NCBI RefSeq assembly: GCF_000143085.1
Contig: NC_014315.1
Location: forward strand, 3,006,001 to 3,070,000
DNA length: 64,000 nt
Reading direction: 5' to 3'
Source: Nitrosococcus watsonii C-113
Lineage (GTDB): Bacteria; Pseudomonadota; Gammaproteobacteria; Nitrosococcales; Nitrosococcaceae
Shown in pieces: positions 1-8,794 of the stretch. The notes below the pieces were generated by a model that worked only from the letters and a program-made list of their open reading frames with translations, was not told the DNA's origin and made no database searches. The translations under genes and the position numbers were made by a program. How positions within the stretch are numbered: position 1 is the first letter of the stretch; each line of letters begins with the position of its first letter.

Positions 1-41
1 ATCTGGAAGCCGCCGAACAAGGAGGCTAAAACCCAATACCC

Positions 42-69
42 CTTGAAAGCGGGCAAATCATCCCCATTT
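42..69 (+). promoter_or_regulatory. sigma-32 heat-shock promoter
   Basis: CTTGAAA at 42-48, a 13-base spacer and CCCCATTT at 62-69 match the known sigma-32 consensus (CTTGAAA, N11-16, CCCCATNT) almost perfectly. It lies about 75 bases upstream of the hsp20 start at 144. The leader between them contains a GGAAGC/GCTTCC hairpin (about 82-103) and the ribosome-binding AGGAG near 127-131. Confidence 0.8.
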
Positions 70-143
70 CTTCTCTTAAGTGGAAGCCGGTAACCGCGCT
101 TCCGAGCGGATTAGAAAACTTTATCGCAGGAGAAAAATAGAAA

Positions 144-590
144 ATGGCCATTAGACATTATGAGTCCTTTGACCTACTCAACCAATTGCAAAGAGAAGTC
201 AATCGTCTCTTTGAGGGAAACACCCCCCAACATCCTCAAACTGAAGGAGAGCTTGCCACGAGCGATTGGGCCCCCGCTGTGGATATCAAGGAAGAAGCGG
301 ACCGATTCGTTATTTATGCCGACGTGCCTGGTGTCGAGTCCAAGGATATCGAGGTGACTTTGGACAATGGCACCCTCACCCTCAAGGGCCATCGTCAATC
401 CAGCAAAAACCAGGAGCAACGGGGCTATAAGCGGGTGGAGCGGGTCAGCGGCAGCTTTTTACGGCGCTTTGCCCTGCCCAATACGGTGGATGCCGCCAAA
501 GTCAGCGCCCGTTCTCAAAACGGCGTCCTTGAGCTGGTGATCCCCAAAAGCCAACAGGCCCAGAGCCGCAAGATTACCGTGGAAGGATAA
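144..590 (+). CDS. Hsp20 small heat-shock protein
   Basis: A 148-residue small heat-shock protein, an ATP-independent holdase that binds unfolding proteins in the cytoplasm. The alpha-crystallin domain covers roughly residues 42-146, with the typical segments VDIKEE, LTLKGHR and NGVLELVIPK. The C-terminus RKITVEG carries an I-x-V motif of the kind that mediates oligomer contacts. Length is normal for the IbpA/HspA family. The start follows AGGAG and fits the family N-terminus (FDLLNQLQREVNRLF). A sigma-32 promoter lies upstream, so induction by heat is expected. A second, divergent Hsp20 gene follows after 75 bases, probably in the same operon. Family assignment is secure; the precise orthologue is not claimed. 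Confidence 0.95.
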   Translation: MAIRHYESFDLLNQLQREVNRLFEGNTPQHPQTEGELATSDWAPAVDIKEEADRFVIYADVPGVESKDIEVTLDNGTLTLKGHRQSSKNQEQRGYKRVERVSGSFLRRFALPNTVDAAKVSARSQNGVLELVIPKSQQAQSRKITVEG

Positions 591-664
591 AACCAGGAAA
601 CCAATACCAAGGGACCGTTACTATGACGGCAATGATAGTCTCTAAACATTAAGGAGTGATGACG

Positions 665-1165
665 ATGTCCCCCCTAGAACAGCTCCATAAGGGTGCCTCC
701 CGCGCTTGGGATTACCTTACCGAGGGTTGGCATCACCTGCGGGAAAGAGCGAACCAGGCTCTTACCCGGTTTACACCGGCAACCCAAGGAGGGCGCCTGG
801 AAACAGTGGAAGACCAGGTCATGGAAAACGCTTCCCGCTGGGGGCTCTTGGCGGCCGAAATCAAGGAGGATGATAAGGCCGTGACCGTTCGCTTAGAAGC
901 CCCTGGCATGGAAGTTGGCGATTTTGATATCGAGGTAATGGATAATGCCCTGGTGGTCCGGGGAGAAAAACGGGTAGAACGGGAGCAAAGCGATGGCCGC
1001 TACTATGTGATGGAGCGGGCCTATGGACGTTTTGAGCGAGTCCTGCCACTGCCCGCTGAAGTCACGGAAAGCGAAGCACACGCCAAGTACCGTCGGGGCG
1101 TGCTTTGGATTTCCCTGCCAAAAACACGGCAAATAAAACACCGTGTCGAAGTAAAAACTGGCTAA
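665..1165 (+). CDS. second Hsp20-family protein
   Basis: A 166-residue Hsp20 paralogue with a longer N-terminal arm (residues 1-55) before the alpha-crystallin domain (VTVRLEAPGM, ALVVRGEKR, YRRGVLWISLPK). The C-terminal HRVEV could serve as a V-x-V anchoring motif. AAGGAG at 651-656 fits initiation at ATG 665 (spacing 8). ATG 659 and the GTG at 656 are in frame but too close to, or inside, the Shine-Dalgarno. It lies 75 bases after the first hsp20, with no terminator between them and a terminator hairpin after it. The two genes are likely co-transcribed from the sigma-32 promoter, giving a pair of holdases that may hetero-oligomerise (inference). Confidence 0.92.
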   Translation: MSPLEQLHKGASRAWDYLTEGWHHLRERANQALTRFTPATQGGRLETVEDQVMENASRWGLLAAEIKEDDKAVTVRLEAPGMEVGDFDIEVMDNALVVRGEKRVEREQSDGRYYVMERAYGRFERVLPLPAEVTESEAHAKYRRGVLWISLPKTRQIKHRVEVKTG

Positions 1166-1204
1166 ATCATGGCACGCGCTTAGCCTTAGTCCGGCAATAA
1201 TATA

Positions 1205-1235
1205 AACGGCGCCTCTAGCAGAAGGGGGCGCCGTT
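1205..1235 (+). terminator. hairpin terminator after the hsp20 pair
   Basis: AACGGCGCC (1205-1213) and GGCGCCGTT (1227-1235) form a perfect 9-bp stem with a 13-base loop, 40 bases after the second hsp20 stop. The U-tract is weak, so the terminator call is moderate. Confidence 0.6.
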
Positions 1236-1248
1236 CAAATACCTGCAC

Positions 1249-1425
1249 TCACCTTCCATCGTTCGTCTCCTCAATGCTTGAAGGTAATTGAATAACCTGG
1301 CCTACCAGTATTTGGTCGGGATTCTGAATAGCTGGGTTTGCCTGCAATACCGCAACGAATAACTTCCAGTTCACGGTGCCATATTCCACAAACGCAATGA
1401 TACGCAAACTTTGATCTACAAAGCT
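1249..1425 (-). pseudogene. truncated LysM-domain 3' end (copy of the 16970-18472 gene tail)
   Basis: The minus strand reads an open C-terminal LysM fragment, for example YGTVNWKLFVAVLQANP and LVGQVIQLP, ending at a stop at 1249-1251. It closely matches the C-terminus of the ATPase gene at 16970-18472 (YGAVNWKLFAAVLQANP, VVGQVIQLP). Only about 55 codons remain. The upstream part is replaced by IS630-like sequence on the other strand near 1415. It is a fragment with no start and is taken as non-functional. Confidence 0.8.
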
Positions 1426-1563
1426 GGGCGCACACTCAAATATTTACCCGCTTATTCACCCGTTCTTAACCCAATCGAACAAAAATGGGCACACGCCAAA
1501 ACTATAAGACAACGAATACAAGTTACGATCGATAACCTGTTTAAATTGAAGCAATTTATATGA
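1415..1563 (+). pseudogene. IS630-family transposase C-terminal remnant
   Basis: The plus-strand frame ending at TGA 1561-1563 encodes LKYLPAYSPVLNPIEQKW, the region around the last catalytic Glu of IS630/Tc1 DDE transposases (NPIEQ). No N-terminal part is present. It differs in sequence from the two other IS630 copies here, so it represents a separate, older element. It abuts the LysM remnant. Confidence 0.75.
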
Positions 1564-2403
1564 CGGAGGCTATATTTACCGAATAGCTGCCACCGCTTCT
1601 GTTCTGGAAGCTAGGGCGTACACTGGTCGAAGCCGATACCGCCATGGAATTACCCGTCCAATCGTTTCGTGATTATCGTTGCTAGTCAACTGCATCTTAA
1701 GCGCGATCAGGCGGTTGAAAAATCCGTGGATACACCATGCTTAAGATAGATTATTAAGCGCTATTTCTCGCGTATCCGGATTGATAAACTGTTTTTGAAG
1801 TCGATAACTGGTGTGGTTTTTTTAACGCTTCATGGCCTCTCAGTTGTGAGCCTAGCGATGAGAAGCGTTTCTTATGAGTCGTTCGACAACACGTTTAACA
1901 ATGTGAATGCTGACGCAAATATGGATAGTCATGTGTGCCTACTTGCTGCTGGACTAGATCAAAGAGACCGCAGCCTTCAGCAAATAACCCGCCTGTTAAA
2001 GCTTAATTCGTTTAAGCGTCGCAATCCCCCCTCACCGCTGAAAAGCAATCTATTGCAATCATCGGGATAGATCCCCTCAAGCGCAACCCCTGTTTCTATC
2101 AAAATTTATGGGACAGCAGTATTTTTTGGCATTAAAGAATACCCGTTAAAGTAGAAATTTAAAAAATTGCTATTCTTTCAAAATAACCTATTCCCTAGAA
2201 GGCATATAGCTTTTCGCGAACGGCCTATTAATAAAGACTTTGATTAAGGGTGGATCGCCTTGATATTTGATGAGATGAATTGGGTTCCCGCACCATCAAA
2301 CTATCGTCAAAAAACAGTGAATAAATAATTCGAAAACTTTAAGAAATGAGGGCTATAACCGATAAGCTAATTTCAAAAGCTAAATACTTAATAAGGTTTA
2401 ATT
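1564..2403. other. non-coding/degenerate stretch, no supported gene
   Basis: 840 bases with no ORF showing family features. An open frame at 1795-2070 has no Shine-Dalgarno or recognisable motif. Composition shifts to AT-rich from about 2080 onward, marking the start of the AT-rich island. Confidence 0.5.
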
Positions 2404-3339
2404 ATGAGTTTGGTTAAAATCCCATTTATAAGTATATATTATGTATCGATTTATGTGTTACTAAATCTTTCGCTTTCTGCCGGAGCGGCAACTCTAGATG
2501 AACAGATTTGCTCTAATGAGAAAATTCAGAAATTGGATCTTACTTCAGCTGAGCCGCAGCTCCTATTACGGGAGCCGCTATACGGTGTAACAGTGGATTC
2601 AGTCGATCATCTAAATTACATTGTCCGTTCATTACGATCTCTGCCGCGTATGCCTACTACCCGTATAGTATTTGATGAATTTGTTCCAGCAAAAAATTAT
2701 AAAAAGGCTGTTAACGAAATTAGTCGGGCTAGCTACGTTATGGGAGAGATTTTAGATTCTTCTGCGATGAGCCAATATAGTTGGCAAGAATATAGAGATC
2801 GGGTTATTGAGTATTTAGAAGTCCTTGGCCCAAAGGTCCATATTTGGGAGATTGGCAATGAGGTTAATGGAGAGTGGCTTGGTGATCCAAGTCACGTAGT
2901 GAAAAAAGTACAGACTGCTTATGATCTTGTTAAGAGTTATAAGGGTAAGACTGCGTTGACATTGTATTATAACGAGAATTGCTGGATGTATCCTTGGGAA
3001 GAAATGTTCCAGTGGGCGGAAAGCAAGATACCTAGTTACATGAAGCAAGGATTAGATTATGTGCTAGTTAGCTATTATGAGAGTGATTGCAATAATCTGA
3101 AGCCAGACTGGAAAAATGTCTTTGATCGCCTTGGCCAGGTATTTCCAAACTCTAAGCTTGGTTTTGGCGAAGTGGGTACCGCAATAAAATCCCAGAAAGC
3201 AGATTATCTTAGACGTTATTACACGCTTCCTATCAATCATCCTCGCTATATTGGCGGACATTTTTGGTGGTATTTCAAGCAGGATATGGTGCCGAAAAAG
3301 AAACCATTATGGAGCGTACTAAAAGAGGTAATGGAATAA
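2404..3339 (+). CDS. secreted glycoside-hydrolase-like protein (clan GH-A fold)
   Basis: A 311-residue protein with an N-terminal signal peptide (hydrophobic to about residue 28, cleavage near SAGAA). Two signatures of a GH-A TIM-barrel hydrolase are visible: IWEIGNEVNG with a candidate acid/base at E153, and FGEVGT with a candidate nucleophile at E256. Both motifs are where such enzymes carry catalytic Glu residues. A final strand contains GGHFWWYF. The substrate cannot be read from sequence. It neighbours an NGR-like polysaccharide locus and converges on a DUF2334 gene across a shared terminator, so a role in trimming or degrading that polymer in the periplasm is inferred. The start is supported by AAGG seven bases upstream of the ATG. 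The gene is strongly AT-rich like the rest of the island. Confidence 0.7.
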   Translation: MSLVKIPFISIYYVSIYVLLNLSLSAGAATLDEQICSNEKIQKLDLTSAEPQLLLREPLYGVTVDSVDHLNYIVRSLRSLPRMPTTRIVFDEFVPAKNYKKAVNEISRASYVMGEILDSSAMSQYSWQEYRDRVIEYLEVLGPKVHIWEIGNEVNGEWLGDPSHVVKKVQTAYDLVKSYKGKTALTLYYNENCWMYPWEEMFQWAESKIPSYMKQGLDYVLVSYYESDCNNLKPDWKNVFDRLGQVFPNSKLGFGEVGTAIKSQKADYLRRYYTLPINHPRYIGGHFWWYFKQDMVPKKKPLWSVLKEVME

Positions 3340-3349
3340 TATGTTTAAA

Positions 3350-3387
3350 AAATAGGGCTGAGAGTCGCCTACTTCTCAGCCCTATTT
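3350..3387. terminator. bidirectional terminator between convergent genes
   Basis: AAATAGGGCTGAGA (3350-3363) and its exact complement TCTCAGCCCTATTT (3374-3387) form a 14-bp stem. It is followed by CTTTTT on the plus strand and flanked by A/T runs on the other side. It serves the 2404-3339 gene and probably the minus-strand 3459-5447 gene. Confidence 0.9.
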
Positions 3388-3458
3388 CTTTTTGCTTAAA
3401 TGTGAATTCTTTCTAGATGAAAATTTAAGTGATTATAACTCGCACTGTATAGTCGCAC

Positions 3459-5447
3459 CTAAAGCTCACTTGCATCTACCCACTGGTAGCCTAATGCAGT
3501 AATCCCTTCCACGACAGTTTTAAAGTCGGATAATCCGGGAACATGTAAGTTTTTTTCTAGCCAGAAGGGGTGAAAAAAGAAAGATGCAAATCCATCACGC
3601 ACAGTTAAAGCATAGCTAGCATTTAATAAGATATCCTCTGCAGTGTAAACGGATTCTGGAGGCCCAAATCCAGGATATTCAATATTCCCCAGATTCTCTG
3701 GAAGAACTCTTTGTCCATAGTAATCTTCATGTATGATGTAGGGAAAGAACTGCCCAACAGCATAATCCCGGTTGGGATCACTAGGATTAAGATTTGGATT
3801 ATCAGACGTGTAATAAACTGCTCTCTGGTAAGTCGTATCAAACCTTTGTGGAAAAGCTCGATATGCAGTGGGTGATGCATGGTAATGGGGGGTTTCCCAG
3901 GCAAAGGGAGTATAACCAAGGCTTTGAAGCTCAGCCAATCCAGCATCTAGTCTTGCTAACACCCAAGCTGTGGAATCCTCAGCTACTGGCTCCTGATTGA
4001 CGATGTCCCAAAACTCAAAATCATCCCCGCTAACTCCAGAATCAGCATTAAGTCGATCATCGTATTGGTGGGTATATCCATGCATCAGTATTTTCCCCCC
4101 TCGGGTGAGAGCATGGTCCAAGGATTGAAGCAAATCAGTGGCATCTGCCAAATGAATTTCTTCAGGAACACCACCCGTGTAAAATCCTAGTGGATCACGA
4201 TAAAATGGGATAACCGCAATAGAAAAAGGTACTTCCTTTGAGGATAAATAATTGGATAATTTTTTCATGCTCTGTTGTGTTACTTTTGCAGCAACATCCT
4301 CAAGACGGATCAAAGCCTTATGTATCTCAGGTACGTTTGTGCCCAAGATGTCGTGTAATAAATCAGCGAATACTAGGTAGCGATCACGCGGATTAATATA
4401 GGAGAATGGAATATCCGCGATGTACCAAAAATTTCCCGAACGTACGACATAGGGGATTTCGGCTTCCGAAACACTATTTTTTATCGTGATCAGTCGCTGC
4501 GCCTTTGCTGGATCCGTAATTTGGGTAACGCCTACGTCTGGATCAGCAAAGACATTATTCATTGCTGCATCATAGAAGTAGTATTTGATGAACGATTGAT
4601 TTTTATAAAGCACAGTATCATAGAAGCCTGGATCAGGGTTGGCGGGTGTGGGAGGAACATTCAGCCCGGCCAGACTATTGAATGCAAAGCCATAGGTGGC
4701 TTCAAAATTAGCAGCGGGATCCCATGCCAGCTGCCATAGGTTGTATTTAAACCAAACGACTGTTTTATTAGTATTCAATACATCCTGCAAGAAGTCAGTG
4801 GGCAATTGGTTATCATAATATGAGCCCAAATAAAAGATATAATCATAGTTTTCTAGATTCCCAGTCTGATAGTGATCAATAGGTAATAGATCTACTGTAG
4901 ATGAAAAATGACCCAATAGATTGCGTAACATGATTCCATAAGCTGGGCCAAGCCTTCCATATTCAGCCGAAGGTTGATCATAGGTAACTAAAACTCGATT
5001 TGACGTTGTATCTGAAGTAATCCGTGCTAAAGTTCCTGTGTTTTCCAAAGCATTGGTTGTTGCTGAAAGCACTCTGGATTTGACTGCCACTGAAAATAAT
5101 TTCTTCTTTCCCTTTGTTTTAACATTCTTAATTTTGTCTATCAGCTTCTCCTTCTTCTTCTGTATTCGTTCTTTCGCTCTTTTACTGAGTTTTAGGTTTT
5201 TTTTACCTCCTAGCGTGGTTATGGAGGCAGGATCTCCTGGTTCTATGATTGTATTAACACTGGTTTTCCTAGGTGATTTAATCGGTGCTTTTCCTAGGTT
5301 ACTAGCAGCACTGGCAGTTGTTATCCAGATCAGTGAAAATATGAAAAAAAATATTAATAGGTTAATGCAAATTAAATGAAACCGTTTCACTTTAGGCTCC
5401 TTAATAGCAGGTGTAAATAGTTGGTATACTCGTTTTATTTTTATCAA
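3459..5447 (-). CDS. DUF2334 polysaccharide-deacetylase-like protein
   Basis: A 662-residue secreted or membrane-anchored protein. Hydrophobic signal/anchor at about residues 24-47, then a Lys-rich linker (75-115). Next comes a domain with VLVTYD and YIFYLGSYY (about 145-330), resembling the class I amidotransferase-like half often found before DUF2334. A C-terminal deacetylase-like barrel starts near residue 380 (RLEDVAAKV, FSIAVIPFY, MHGYTHQYD). The ED and HGYTH pieces match the metal-binding motifs of carbohydrate esterase/DUF2334 proteins. It follows the DUF4434 gene by 44 bases on the same strand, so the two are probably an operon. Inferred role: periplasmic N-deacetylation of an amino-sugar polymer made by the NfrB-like enzyme nearby; the exact substrate is unknown. 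Confidence 0.8.
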   Translation of the reverse strand: MIKIKRVYQLFTPAIKEPKVKRFHLICINLLIFFFIFSLIWITTASAASNLGKAPIKSPRKTSVNTIIEPGDPASITTLGGKKNLKLSKRAKERIQKKKEKLIDKIKNVKTKGKKKLFSVAVKSRVLSATTNALENTGTLARITSDTTSNRVLVTYDQPSAEYGRLGPAYGIMLRNLLGHFSSTVDLLPIDHYQTGNLENYDYIFYLGSYYDNQLPTDFLQDVLNTNKTVVWFKYNLWQLAWDPAANFEATYGFAFNSLAGLNVPPTPANPDPGFYDTVLYKNQSFIKYYFYDAAMNNVFADPDVGVTQITDPAKAQRLITIKNSVSEAEIPYVVRSGNFWYIADIPFSYINPRDRYLVFADLLHDILGTNVPEIHKALIRLEDVAAKVTQQSMKKLSNYLSSKEVPFSIAVIPFYRDPLGFYTGGVPEEIHLADATDLLQSLDHALTRGGKILMHGYTHQYDDRLNADSGVSGDDFEFWDIVNQEPVAEDSTAWVLARLDAGLAELQSLGYTPFAWETPHYHASPTAYRAFPQRFDTTYQRAVYYTSDNPNLNPSDPNRDYAVGQFFPYIIHEDYYGQRVLPENLGNIEYPGFGPPESVYTAEDILLNASYALTVRDGFASFFFHPFWLEKNLHVPGLSDFKTVVEGITALGYQWVDASEL

Positions 5448-5491
5448 AACTTATTGACAAGCTAGTCGAGTATTTACTAGCATATTTGCTT

Positions 5492-6529
5492 CTATTTCTT
5501 TGTATTATTTACATAGTTGATGTATTTTTCAAATAACCTCCTTGCTTTGGTGCCAGTCTCTGGAATCATATAATCAGGTATGCTGAAAGCAATAATATTT
5601 TGGCTGTACCTAGAAGCAATCTCTAGCTGTCCTTCGATACGGTTAAAATCAGCGGGAACTGCCTGAAATGGAGAAAAATTATTATCTGGATCTGATATTG
5701 TCTGGAATATTTCGGTAATTATATATAGTTCACGAGAACTGATTTCAGTGGCTTCTTGTATAGCTTCAAGATAAAGTGGTAGGCTAGAAAAATCTAATTT
5801 TTTAGCCCCAATACCGTCTTGGAAGAGAACCATATCAATGGATGTTGGTTGTAATAGAGATTCCCAAAATTCTTTAAAAGTATCAGGATCAATAGCAGCA
5901 TTAGTAAAACATGATATTGCTACTTTTTTATTAGGTGTAATCGTATGCAGGTATGTGCTTAATCTATCTAAATAATTAATGATTAACTGTCGTGCCATTT
6001 GGCCACGCCAGTTAATATCATCGATTTCTTCTGTAATATACCACCCTCCAAAGGATGTATGCTTAACTAGAAGTGGTGTAAGTTCTTCCGCCACAGACGA
6101 AGATCTTGACAGGAGCTTCCTAAGATAAACTTCAACCCATGCTGGATCATGGTCAATATTATCCCAATATCCTGAATCATGGGCAAGGCCCACGAGCACC
6201 TTAATGCCGGCAGCATCGGCTAATTCCATAATAGTATTTAATGGAGAGTTTTTAATTTCTTGGTAATTGTCTATTGCATAAAATGGAACATCATCATACA
6301 AAGACCATTGTATAATAAGTTTAGAGATTTCTAATTTCTTAAGGTTAGAAATTAACTCAGCCCACTCTTGGATCTGCCAATCTTCCTGGTTAATTCTAAG
6401 TTGCAAGAAAGTGCCGGTAAATTTAATCGGTAGATTTTTTTCTGCAATAACAAAAGGGGATGTACCTAGTAGCAGAGCAAAAAACAAAGCCACAAGTGTG
6501 GAATTCTTCATGAATTTTAGCCTATTCAA
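5492..6529 (-). CDS. DUF4434 glycosidase-like secreted protein (YbcH-like)
   Basis: A 345-residue protein with a signal peptide (residues 1-29, cleaved near FVIA). The core begins ITGTF-like (FTGTFLQLRINQ) and includes LIIQWSLYDD, VLVGLAHDSGYWD and WYITEEIDD, which fit the DUF4434 TIM-barrel family. From memory, the E. coli nfrA-nfrB locus has a DUF4434 neighbour (ybcH), so finding one here supports reading the region as an NGR-type locus. The candidate catalytic pair would be among E in YITEEIDD and E in YIITEIFQ. Transcribed with the DUF2334 gene. It may act on the exported glycan in the periplasm (inference). Confidence 0.75.
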   Translation of the reverse strand: MNRLKFMKNSTLVALFFALLLGTSPFVIAEKNLPIKFTGTFLQLRINQEDWQIQEWAELISNLKKLEISKLIIQWSLYDDVPFYAIDNYQEIKNSPLNTIMELADAAGIKVLVGLAHDSGYWDNIDHDPAWVEVYLRKLLSRSSSVAEELTPLLVKHTSFGGWYITEEIDDINWRGQMARQLIINYLDRLSTYLHTITPNKKVAISCFTNAAIDPDTFKEFWESLLQPTSIDMVLFQDGIGAKKLDFSSLPLYLEAIQEATEISSRELYIITEIFQTISDPDNNFSPFQAVPADFNRIEGQLEIASRYSQNIIAFSIPDYMIPETGTKARRLFEKYINYVNNTKK

Positions 6530-6554
6530 TATAAAAAATTACCTGAAATCATTG

Positions 6555-6694
6555 CCATTTTATATTACATCGCACGATATATCCGCACTCTTTTTTAAAA
6601 AATCTCCATCGCTTCAACCTTGCTTCCGCTATCTCTTTCGTACAAAGAGACCACCGCTTCTCTCATGTCTAAAGAATAAGTACACAAACATATA
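6555..6694 (-). mobile_element. internally deleted IS630 remnant
   Basis: On the minus strand, TYSLDMREAVVSLYERDSG-SKVEA matches the N-terminus of the IS630 orfA at 8188-8499. It jumps directly to MEIF-stop-KRVRI, matching that ORF's C-terminus (AMGIVKKRARV). About 200 bases of helix-turn-helix sequence are missing between them. Only about 140 bases survive; not functional. Confidence 0.7.
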
Positions 6695-7649
6695 TGCCTA
6701 TTTTTGTCACCTTCACTGACGACAAGACCCTCATGTCGCCATTAAGCGTAGCCTAAGCTTATCACAGCCTTAAAACCAGCAATCACTACCTCTGTAATGA
6801 CCCAGTAATCTCCTGCCCAGATGATACATCGAGGAGAAGATACCGATGATCAACATAATAGACCATCACATCTGGCGGTTGCTAGGCTGAGCATATCCCG
6901 CGCAGTGCCAAGTCCCAGAATGCAGAGACCACCTCTGGAGCAAGCGCTGATTAGTCAGCTCGGATGCTGGGGGCAAGTGCGAGAGTTACTCCTGCTTCGC
7001 TCGGACAATAAGTTAGTATTCATCAGTTACCGCCTTGGTGTGCAGCTACGTCCTGAGAAATGGCCGAGCGGCTGATACGTGCCCTTAAGGAGCAATCCGC
7101 CCGCCTGCCGATGTTGCTTTAGAAACTCAGTACGCGTGATGGGTGGCTTCTATACTGATAGAGGCCGCGCAATCGGGTTCAGGTAAAAGCAAAGATGGAA
7201 AACTAACGCGTGATCCTGAAACGGGTTGGCACGTTAAGAACGATAGTCGAGACAACAAGAAGTCCACCTATGGTTTTTCTTTATTATACGAATATCGAGG
7301 AAGATGGTTTTATTCACGATCAAAGCGCGACACCGGACCATATTCATGGTTCTCAGGGGCGAGACACCGCGCTACTCGGAGATGAAACGGCACTCTACCG
7401 CTTACAGTTCAAAGAAAACCAGAGATAAATTGGCGCAGCTGGGCATTAACGATCAAGTCCAACACAAAGGCTACCGAACTAGCCTCCTATCGGAGGCAGA
7501 TCGCATTCGTAACCAGGAATCGCGGTAAAGCGAGCTAGTGGTGAACGACTTTTTGCTACCTGCAAATGGCATTATAGTCTCGTCCGAACTCGGTTCATGT
7601 TATGGGTCTTGCCAAAAATGCGATGGTTTACGCACTATAGACATTTGCG

Positions 7650-8187
7650 TTAAGAATAAGACAATATGAGTTGATCGATGGTTGTTTCTGGTAGCATGGA
7701 TGGTCGTTTTCGTTTCATGCTTCCAAATGTTTGCTCAATAGGATTGAAGTCAGGTGAGTATGGCGGCAATGGGATCAGATAATGATAATCTGGCGCAACG
7801 ATCTCTTGAATACGCATATGATTGTGGAATGAAGCATTATCCATGACGATGAGGGTGGGCTCATGCAATGCCTTCATCCAATGATCTTTGATCCATGTTT
7901 GGACCAATGCCGCTGTGCATGAACCTTCAAAGAGCATCGGTGCCAGCCCCATTCTTTCTTGCGCCCTGATGCATGGTGCCGCTGCGCCATCATTAAATGG
8001 GTTCTACGCCGTCTCTTGCCGGAGACAAGGCTGAGTATCTTTTGGCCTTTGGCAACCCCCGGCATCACGGTTGTAATGCGCATCAAAGCCAGTTTCATCC
8101 ATATAAATTAGGTTCTTAAACCCAAACATACGGTGTTCAGCATGGAGCTTTTCCAAATACGCCTGCCTTTTCCTATGGCATCGCTCG
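7650..8187 (-). pseudogene. IS630 transposase orfB (DDE half), frameshifted
   Basis: The catalytic domain can be read in pieces: YLEKLHAEHRMFG and YMDETGFDA (first Asp), then QKILSLVSGKRRRRTHLMMAQ in a second frame. Then MGLAPMLFEGSCTAAL, VMDNASFHNH (second Asp) and YSPDFNPIEQTFG (Glu) in a third, ending LILSYS. All three catalytic acids are present, but at least two frame changes beyond the orfA/orfB junction indicate decay. Confidence 0.8.
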
Positions 8188-8499
8188 CTATACCCGCGCT
8201 CTTTTTTTTACGATGCCCATCGCCTTTAAAGCGCGGCTAATGGAACTTGTATGTACACCAAACACTTCTGCACGTTCATGAAGAAACATATCAGGGTTAT
8301 CCTCAACATGTTTCTTAAGCGCAGCCTTATCAAGCTTACGATTGCGAAAACCATGTCTCTTAGGCTGCCAATCATCAGCATTCAGCCAACGATAAAGGGT
8401 ATTGCGGGAAAAACCAAAAAGGCGGGATGCCTCAACCTTGCTGCCACCATTATTTATGGACGAGATTGCGGCTTCTCTCAGATCAAGCGAATAAGTCAT
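8188..8499 (-). CDS. IS630 transposase orfA (helix-turn-helix half)
   Basis: 103 residues: YSLDLREAAISSINNGGSKV, FSRNTLYRWL and VHTSSISRALKAMG are the two helix-turn-helix units that bind the inverted repeats. The frame ends after a run of eight A (KKRARV-stop). The DDE half lies in another frame beyond the run, which fits the slippage-type expression known in IS630 elements. Nearly the same protein is encoded by the truncated copy at 15.9 kb. Confidence 0.85.
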   Translation of the reverse strand: MTYSLDLREAAISSINNGGSKVEASRLFGFSRNTLYRWLNADDWQPKRHGFRNRKLDKAALKKHVEDNPDMFLHERAEVFGVHTSSISRALKAMGIVKKRARV

Positions 8500-8794
8500 G
8501 AAAAATGATAGCAGGTAACCTTATTACCACAAATCGCTATAGCGGTCATGGCTGCCAATATTCGCAAAGGGACTAAGTTTTTGATGCATTATGGCTTGCC
8601 AGATTCAGGACTTAGACTTACAGAGGATAAATGTGGCTACACTTCCTAAACATCGCCTAAATCGTGTATAAACCCAATAAATCAGTACTGAATCGTTAGC
8701 TATGCCTTTCGATTTTCGCAAAAATACTGAAATTCAATAGTATCAGCCAAAATCAATGGTTATGCTGAGGTCTCATAAAATCCTTAACTTGCTT

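Larger units (their letters stand above)
7638..8539 (-). mobile_element. IS630-family insertion sequence, about 902 bp
   Basis: The element is bounded by TA on both sides (7636-7637 and 8540-8541), the target duplication of the IS630/Tc1 group. The imperfect terminal inverted repeats are TAGACATTTGCGTTAA at the left and TAGCGATTTGTGGTAA (complement of the right end), 12 of 16 matching. It carries orfA (HTH part) and a broken orfB (DDE part) on the minus strand. The insertion point lies inside the IS5-like transposase. Confidence 0.88.
7120..8649 (+). pseudogene. IS5-like transposase pseudogene, interrupted by IS630
   Basis: Pieces of an IS5-family DDE transposase lie in successive frames. 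They include SKDGKLTRDPETGWHVKND, EEDGFIHDQSATPDHIHGSQ, GDETALY, KTRDKLAQLGINDQVQHKGY and ADRIRNQESR. After the insertion at 7638-8539, the tail VMAANIRKGTKFL ends at TAA 8647-8649. Removing the insertion and one TA repeat joins MVYAL to AVMAANIRKG in frame. Several frameshifts and a stop (near 7526) show the gene was already dead. Sequence upstream to about 6800 may include its decayed N-terminus but gives no clear match. Confidence 0.8.

Noticed and set aside
1795-2070. 91-codon open frame upstream of the GH-A-like gene
   Set aside because: No Shine-Dalgarno, no recognisable motif, lies in degenerate DNA.
6821-7075. 84-codon plus-strand frame before the IS5-like blocks
   Set aside because: No family match visible; may be decayed IS5 N-terminus but cannot be supported.
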